Of a stretch of DNA of 64,000 nt, positions 59,350-64,000 are shown piece by piece. The notes beneath the pieces were generated by a model that saw nothing but the letters and a program-made list of their open reading frames with translations, did not search any database and was not told the DNA's origin. Position 1 is the stretch's first letter. Each line of letters starts with the position of its first letter. Origin of the DNA: JAXMHQ01 sp046346665 (GTDB lineage: Bacteria; Verrucomicrobiota; Verrucomicrobiia; Limisphaerales; JAXMHQ01); assembly GCA_046346665.1 (NCBI GenBank), contig JAXMHQ010000006.1, positions 1-64,000 on the forward strand. The letters are read 5' to 3'. Position numbers and translations under genes: made by a program.

Positions 59350-61299
59350 ATGAAAACACGAATCTCGACCTGGGCTTTAGGGTGTGTCTTCGCTTTGGTT
59401 CCGTTTGCAGGCGGCAGTGTGGAGGAGTTGACCAATACCCTTCCTGATCCGGCGCCGATTGCCGCGCCGGCCGGGCTTGCTGCGTCGACAGACGTTGCCG
59501 GGCCGGGCACGAACGCGGCCCCGATCGACCTGGCCAATGCGCCGGGCAAACTGGTTTCAGCCCCGGATGTTTCCGCTTTCAAGGGCACACTGAGCGGGCC
59601 GGCGGCTGAAGTCGTGAAGCTGGCGCAGGCCGGGATGGAAGAGGGCGTGATACTGTCCGTCGTGACCAATTCCAGCAGCACGTTCAACCTGACGTCCGAC
59701 GCGATCATTTATTTGAACGACGTGGGTGTTCCGGCGCCGGTGATCAGTGCGATGATTGCGCGCGACCAGGAATTGAGGGCGGCGGGAGCGGCCGCTTTTG
59801 CGGCAACAGCGCCGCCCGTTTACACGAACTCGCCCGCGACAGGCCCGGGCGCTTTCAATCCGGCGCCGGAGGAGCCTGCGGCGGAGACCATGATTGTGGA
59901 ATCGCCTCAGCCGGTGAACACGGCGGCGACCTATTTCTACACGGATCTCGCGCCGTACGGCAGTTGGATCAACATCAATGGATGTGGATTGTGCTGGCAG
60001 CCGGCGGTGGCGGTTTGCAATCCGGGCTGGCAGCCTTACTGCCAGAACGGACGCTGGGTGTATTCGGATTGCGGCTGGTATTGGTCGTCGGGTTACAGTT
60101 GGGGCTGGGCGCCGTTTCATTACGGGCGCTGGTTTCGCAACAACACCTGGGGCTGGTGCTGGGCGCCGGACACGGTCTGGGGCCCGGCATGGGTCAACTG
60201 GCGCTACACGCCCAATTATTGCGGCTGGGCCCCGCTGCCTCCCACCGCCTGTTACTGGCCCGGTTTCGGGTTCTCGTATTACGGATCGCGTGTGAGCATC
60301 GGATTTGGATTTGGCATCGGCGCGGGTTGTTACACCTTCGTTCCCGCGGGGCAATTCTGTAATCCGCACCCGTGGCAATGCCGGGTTCCGCCGGGCCAGG
60401 TCGCCCCGATTTACAACAGCTCGGTCGTGATGAATCCTGTCGTCCACGACGTCGGTGGCAGGCACGTGCATGGCGGTCTTCCGCCGTCTCTCGTCGCATC
60501 CGCGAGTCACACCGAGCTCCGGCCGGTGCCGATTCACGATCAATCCGGCCCGCGCGGGGCGGGATTTGGGGCCGACCGCTCGATCGGGGTCTTTCGTCCG
60601 AACCTTCCTCAGCCGCCATCGAGCCCGCGCGGCTCATTCGTCGGGACGCAGGTCCAGCCCGCACCGGTGTCGATTCCTCAGAATCCGGGGACCGGCCACG
60701 GCCCGCGCGGTGGGAACATGACCCAGCCTTCCTCGGCGGGTTCCGTCCGGCCCGCTTTCGGGCGGACGCCGCATCAATCGGTTCCGGCGTTTACACCGAC
60801 GGCCGCGACTCCCCGGTCGTCGCCTGTGGCGATCGGCCAGCCGGTGCGCCACGCGAGCCAGGCGCCGACTGCGCCGGTGGCGGCGGCGGTGCCGAGGCTG
60901 AACAATTCGCCGGTCCGCTACCAGTCGCCGTGGATTGGCGGTCGTGCGGAATCGCCGAAGGCATTTGAGCAGCGCTCGACGGGGTTTGTGCCGCCTTCGC
61001 CGCCTTCGACGCCGCAGCGGACGGTTCCGACTTATCAAACGCCGCGTGTTCAGACCTTCCAGCCGGCGCCGGCCCCGGTTTACCAGGCGCCGCGGTCGCA
61101 GGTGCCTTCCGTGCGAACTTTCGAAGCACCGGTGAATCGCCAGGCGCAGATTCCCAGCTATCAACCCGCGCAGCCGTCTTTTGCGCCGAGGCAGGGAGTG
61201 GTTCAGCCGGCGCCCACGCCCACCGTGCCGCAAGGCGGCGGCTGGGGGCAGCAATCGCAACATTCCTGGCAGGGCGGGTCGCTACGATCGGGCCGTTGA
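59350..61299 (+). CDS. Exported Trp-rich DUF6600-type protein with Pro-rich tail
   Basis: 649 residues from the ATG at 59350. Signal peptide (TWALGCVFALVPFAGGS). About 25-150: an alpha-helical region with FKGTLSGPAAEVVKLAQAGM and NDVGVPAPVISAMIARD. About 195-345: the Trp/Gly/Tyr-rich DUF6600 module, FYTDLAPYGSWININGCGLCWQP, WAPFHYGRWFRNNTWGWCWAP, GPAWVNWRY..NYCGWAPLPP. About 345-649: a Gly/Pro/Gln-rich, low-complexity tail. Seen in many delta-proteobacteria and verrucomicrobia as exported proteins of unknown role. Possibly cell-wall or envelope-associated. Confidence 0.8.
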   Translation: MKTRISTWALGCVFALVPFAGGSVEELTNTLPDPAPIAAPAGLAASTDVAGPGTNAAPIDLANAPGKLVSAPDVSAFKGTLSGPAAEVVKLAQAGMEEGVILSVVTNSSSTFNLTSDAIIYLNDVGVPAPVISAMIARDQELRAAGAAAFAATAPPVYTNSPATGPGAFNPAPEEPAAETMIVESPQPVNTAATYFYTDLAPYGSWININGCGLCWQPAVAVCNPGWQPYCQNGRWVYSDCGWYWSSGYSWGWAPFHYGRWFRNNTWGWCWAPDTVWGPAWVNWRYTPNYCGWAPLPPTACYWPGFGFSYYGSRVSIGFGFGIGAGCYTFVPAGQFCNPHPWQCRVPPGQVAPIYNSSVVMNPVVHDVGGRHVHGGLPPSLVASASHTELRPVPIHDQSGPRGAGFGADRSIGVFRPNLPQPPSSPRGSFVGTQVQPAPVSIPQNPGTGHGPRGGNMTQPSSAGSVRPAFGRTPHQSVPAFTPTAATPRSSPVAIGQPVRHASQAPTAPVAAAVPRLNNSPVRYQSPWIGGRAESPKAFEQRSTGFVPPSPPSTPQRTVPTYQTPRVQTFQPAPAPVYQAPRSQVPSVRTFEAPVNRQAQIPSYQPAQPSFAPRQGVVQPAPTPTVPQGGGWGQQSQHSWQGGSLRSGR

Positions 61300-61331
61300 C
61301 AGGAGGTTGGAAGGAAACCTTTCAACAAGAG

Positions 61332-61378
61332 GCAGCAGAGGGAGCAGAGGAGGAATTCTCTCTGTTATCTCTGCTGCG
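61332..61378. repeat. GCAGCAGAG word hairpin ahead of ruvC
   Basis: GCAGCAGAGGGAGCAGAGG against CTCTCTGTTATCTCTGCTGC. Sister of the hairpin at 802-844. Open frames across it are not coding. Confidence 0.7.
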
Positions 61379-61454
61379 TCCCGTTCAGGAGTCTGGGTTC
61401 GGTGTTCTCGTTTTCTTCTTTTGCAGTCTTCTTCCGGGTGGCAGTATCGGCTGG

Positions 61455-62060
61455 ATGGGAATATCGCCCTTGCAGTTCAGGCAGTTGGAAGAGCGCATGC
61501 GCCGTCCCGCGCGGCGGGCGGCTCCCGTCCTGGACCCGTGCCTGCAACCGGCTGCCCGGCATGAATTGCTGCTGGGGCTGGATCCCTCCCTGCGTGGCAC
61601 CGGCTACGGCATTGTGCAGATTGAGAAACCGCACCCGCGGTCCGTGTCGCACGGCACGATTTCCTGTCCGCCCGGCTGGGAGCGATCCCGCTGCCTGGCG
61701 CGGATTGCGCAGGTGTTGCGGCAATTATTGAAGGAATTCCGGCCGACGGTCTGTGTGGTGGAGGGGTTATTTTACGCGCAGAATCTTCAGACGGCCTTGA
61801 TCATGGGCGAGGCGCGGGGTGCGGCGCTGGCGGTGATTGCCGAGGCGGGCCTGGAGATTTACGAACTTGCGCCGCGCAAGGTGAAGCAGGCGGTGGTGGG
61901 CTACGGCGCGGCCCAGAAATCGGCTGTGGCGCGGATGGTGCAGCGTTCGCTGCGGCTGGCGGAATTGCCGGAGCCGGACGCGGCCGACGCGCTGGCCCTG
62001 GCGCTGGCCCACGCCCAGGAGCAATCCCGTTACTCCCTCTCGGCGCCGAAACGGATCTGA
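61455..62060 (+). CDS. ruvC: Crossover-junction endodeoxyribonuclease RuvC
   Basis: 201 residues from the ATG at 61455; 61497 (MRRPARRA) also works and would make it 187. Resolves Holliday junctions with RuvA/RuvB. RNase H-like fold: LLLGLDPSLRGTGYGI (Asp43), VCVVEGLFYAQN (Glu103), and DAADALALALAH (Asp175, Asp178) are all four acidic residues. KQAVVGYGAAQKSAV is the family's substrate-contact strip. ruvA follows 4 bp later. ruvB is not in the window. Confidence 0.95.
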   Translation: MGISPLQFRQLEERMRRPARRAAPVLDPCLQPAARHELLLGLDPSLRGTGYGIVQIEKPHPRSVSHGTISCPPGWERSRCLARIAQVLRQLLKEFRPTVCVVEGLFYAQNLQTALIMGEARGAALAVIAEAGLEIYELAPRKVKQAVVGYGAAQKSAVARMVQRSLRLAELPEPDAADALALALAHAQEQSRYSLSAPKRI

Positions 62061-62064
62061 GTTC

Positions 62065-62670
62065 ATGATAACTTTTCTCCATGGCAGACTGGCTGAAGCC
62101 GCGCCGACCCACGTGGTGATCGACGTGGGAGGCGTGGGTTACGAGGCGCTGATCCCGGTGTCCTCCTACGAAAAACTGCCGCCGCCCGGCCAGGAATTCA
62201 AATTGCTGACCCAGTTGATTGTCAGGGAAGACGCGCACACGCTTTACGGATTTGTCACGGCGGAGGAGCGCGACCTGTTCCGGCTGCTGGTGAACACCGT
62301 CAGCGGGATCGGCCCGAAAATCGCCCTGGGCATTCTGAGCGGCATCAGCGTCCCGGCGTTTCGCGCGGCGGTGGCCGGCGGCGATTTGAAATCGCTCTCG
62401 CAGATTTCGGGTGTGGGCAAGAAGACGGCGGAGCGGATGGTTTTGGAATTGAGGGACAAGATTGGCGTGCCGGCGGCCTGGGCGGCGGCGGGCGCGGGGC
62501 GGGTGTTGCCGGCGGGCGAACAGAAATTCAACGACGCGGTGCTGGCGCTGGCCGCGCTGGGATTCAAGCAGGCCGACGCTCAGGAGGCGGTGCGCGCCGC
62601 GCAGGTGTTGCTGGGCGCGGATGCCTCGGTGGAAAATCTTGTGCGGGCGTGCCTGAAGAAAGGAGCCTGA
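62065..62670 (+). CDS. ruvA: Holliday-junction DNA helicase subunit RuvA
   Basis: 201 residues. Tetramer that binds four-way junctions and recruits RuvB. N-terminal OB domain MITFLHGRLAEAAPTHVVIDVGGVGYEALIP; helix-hairpin-helix pair VSGIGPKIALGILSG and ISGVGKKTAERMVLELRDKI; C-terminal RuvB-binding three-helix domain VLALAALGFKQADAQEAVRAAQ. The stop TGA overlaps the next gene's ATG. Upstream ruvC is 4 bp away, so co-transcription is very likely. Confidence 0.97.
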   Translation: MITFLHGRLAEAAPTHVVIDVGGVGYEALIPVSSYEKLPPPGQEFKLLTQLIVREDAHTLYGFVTAEERDLFRLLVNTVSGIGPKIALGILSGISVPAFRAAVAGGDLKSLSQISGVGKKTAERMVLELRDKIGVPAAWAAAGAGRVLPAGEQKFNDAVLALAALGFKQADAQEAVRAAQVLLGADASVENLVRACLKKGA

Positions 62671-63392
62671 TGGCCGAATCGGCATCCGATACAGGCAAAC
62701 CTGCCGCCGCGCCGCGCCCGCGAAGGTCCGGAGTGGTGGTCCCAAACGAAGCCAGCTGGAGCCAGCGTCTGATCGCCGGGGTGCTCGTGCTGGCTATCCG
62801 TCTCGTGGTCCGGACCTTTCGCTATCGCTGGAACGATCCGCACGGGCTGCTGGAACGTCCGCCGGATGGGCCGGTGATTTTCTGCATCTGGCACAACCGC
62901 ATCGCGCTGTGCATGGAAGCTTACCGGGTGTTTGCCCGGGAATCGAACCGGAAGGGCATGGCCACGATGGCCAGTGCCAGCCGCGACGGCGGATTCATCG
63001 CCGCCGTGCTCGAGAAATTCGGCGTTGTGCCGATCCGCGGTTCCTCGAGCCGACGGGGCCCGCAGGCCCTGCTCGAACTCGTCACGTGGGCCGAACGCGG
63101 CCGCGACATTGCGCTCACGCCCGACGGCCCCCGCGGTCCGCGTTACCAGGTCCAGGACGGCCTGATCGCCATCGCCCAGGTCACCGGCCTGCCGATCGTG
63201 CCTTTTTCATTCCACGCCCGCCGCAAAATCGAGTTGAAAAGCTGGGACCGGTTTCAAGTGCCGCTGCCGTTTTCCCGTGTCGAAATGAACATCGGCGAAG
63301 CCATCCGTGTTCCGCGCGAGCTCACCGAGGAACAACGCGTCGCCGTCCGCCAGCAAGTCGAAGCGTCGCTGCGGGCGCTGTCGGTGGATTGA
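62670..63392 (+). CDS. DUF374 lysophospholipid acyltransferase-like protein
   Basis: 240 residues from the ATG at 62670 (AGGAG 4 bp ahead). One N-terminal membrane helix (LIAGVLVLAIRLVVRTF). Catalytic-type motif CIWHNRIALCMEAYRV (HxxxxD-like region), GVVPIRGSSSRRGPQALLEL, LTPDGPRGPRYQVQDGLIAIAQVTGLPIVPFSF. DUF374 proteins resemble KdsA-associated/lipid A-type acyltransferases and act at the inner membrane on phospholipid or lipid A precursors. The start overlaps the ruvA stop. Confidence 0.88.
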   Translation: MAESASDTGKPAAAPRPRRSGVVVPNEASWSQRLIAGVLVLAIRLVVRTFRYRWNDPHGLLERPPDGPVIFCIWHNRIALCMEAYRVFARESNRKGMATMASASRDGGFIAAVLEKFGVVPIRGSSSRRGPQALLELVTWAERGRDIALTPDGPRGPRYQVQDGLIAIAQVTGLPIVPFSFHARRKIELKSWDRFQVPLPFSRVEMNIGEAIRVPRELTEEQRVAVRQQVEASLRALSVD

Positions 63393-63430
63393 GAGAGGAA
63401 TTGGAGTCATGGAGTGATGCAGCCGTGGGT

Positions 63431-63489
63431 TCGTCCTCGTCGTCGTCCTCGTCCTCGAAATTAGGGCCCGAGGACGAGGACGGAGACGA
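63431..63489. repeat. TCGTCC word hairpin at the end of the transglycosylase gene
   Basis: Left arm TCGTCCTCGTCGTCGTCCTC and right arm GAGGACGAGGACGGAGACGA complement by word. It forms the last codons (QFVSVLVLGP region) of the minus-strand gene. Confidence 0.75.
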
Positions 63490-64000
63490 ACTGCAAAATC
63501 GCCCCATTCACAGCACTCCCCAGCGCGCCAGCATCGTACCACTCGCGGCGGCGCTGGATAGCGCGGACATAGGCATGGGTTTGGGGAAACCCGATCTGGC
63601 GGATGAATGCAGAACTGTTGGTGGCGGCGGCACCGGAGTTCCATTTCAGAACGTTTCCGCGGCCCGCGTTGTAATCCGCCAGCGCATAGGGGACCGGGTC
63701 GTCGGTTGAACCGTAGCGCTTCAGCAATTTTCCGAGATAAAACGTGCCCGCGAATGCGTTCGTGGCCGGGTTGAGACAGTCGAAGTGTTGAAACGACTTG
63801 AGATGTTCCGACTCGGCCCATTCGCGGGCGGCGATGTCGCGCACCTGCATCAGTCCGAGCTCGCCGTGGGTTCCGCGGGCGTCGGGGCGCAGGCGGCTTT
63901 CCTGCCACATGACGGCGCGGACGAGGTTGGGATCGACGCGGTACCTGGCTGCCGCGGCAGTCACCGGCCCGGTGACGCGTCGTTCCCGTAGCACCTCGCG
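63461..64000 (-). CDS. Lytic transglycosylase (SLT domain), 5' end outside window
   Basis: Partial: the frame (REVLRERRVTG...) runs past the window edge, so the N-terminus including any signal peptide is missing. About 180 residues visible. The SLT fold: AVMWQESRLRPDARGTHGELGLMQV contains the catalytic Glu; FAGTFYLGKLLKRYG and YALADYNAGRGNVLKW are the family's second and third motifs. Cleaves the MurNAc-GlcNAc bond of peptidoglycan, leaving a 1,6-anhydro end. The C-terminus is encoded by a TCGTCC word hairpin. Confidence 0.9.
   Translation of the reverse strand, partial: REVLRERRVTGPVTAAAARYRVDPNLVRAVMWQESRLRPDARGTHGELGLMQVRDIAAREWAESEHLKSFQHFDCLNPATNAFAGTFYLGKLLKRYGSTDDPVPYALADYNAGRGNVLKWNSGAAATNSSAFIRQIGFPQTHAYVRAIQRRREWYDAGALGSAVNGAILQFVSVLVLGP

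Overview
The window is a 64 kb piece of a GC-rich chromosome that looks verrucomicrobial, most likely from the subdivision 3 / Pedosphaera-Limisphaerales side. This is an inference from several things: a giant secreted RCC1/Ig-repeat protein, a CAAX-type protease of the PEP-CTERM kind, a W-rich DUF6600-type protein, many secreted carbohydrate-active enzymes, and very dense intergenic hairpin repeats. No 16S rRNA or tRNA gene is visible, so taxonomy stays an inference.

Layout. 1-13.9 kb: 3' part of lysA, a FIST sensor protein, an AmpG-like transporter, a 1586-residue secreted repeat protein, a zincin, ileS and a membrane protein. 14.3-19.2 kb: hisD and hisC with a GH78 rhamnosidase between them. 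19.5-24.5 kb: a GspB/MshK-like protein, a CPBP protease, an RluA-RlmI fusion, and a PadR regulator coupled to a membrane protein behind a clear sigma70-type promoter. 24.6-31.6 kb: a GH5 enzyme, a VWA protein coupled to a YacP-type NYN RNase, nfeD-slipin, an AbrB-Doc toxin-antitoxin pair and trpD. 32-38.2 kb: a MacA-MacB-TolC export operon containing sua5. 38.4-46.5 kb: a glycosidase-GT2 fusion, thyA, a UVR-motif protein, an EgtD-like methyltransferase, a decayed ISAs1-type element and a divergent dihydropteroate synthase. 46.8-54.2 kb: a GH51-like arabinofuranosidase, a carbamoyltransferase-SxtJ-DUF5989 (sxtIJK-like) module and a convergent SGNH/TPR protein. 54.5-64 kb: htpG, a thioredoxin-fold protein lacking one active-site Cys, a lipase, a response regulator, a DUF6600 protein, ruvC-ruvA-DUF374 and a partial lytic transglycosylase.

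Most gene calls are ordinary. The unusual content is the repeat layer. (i) Three ~180 bp elements have GGGTGCGATT-type terminal inverted repeats. Two have perfect 9-bp target duplications, one has an 8/9 duplication, and a fourth, decayed copy is also present. They share ends but carry different hairpin cores. (ii) Hairpins are built from a short word repeated on one arm and its complement on the other, and some are nested three deep. (iii) The 7-bp word TGCAACC is inserted in frame in ileS and sua5. (iv) Several genes end inside a repeat. (v) An ISAs1-type element has split a 30-bp terminator stem. The best candidate for a little-described functional system is the sxtIJK-like module together with the SGNH/TPR gene.
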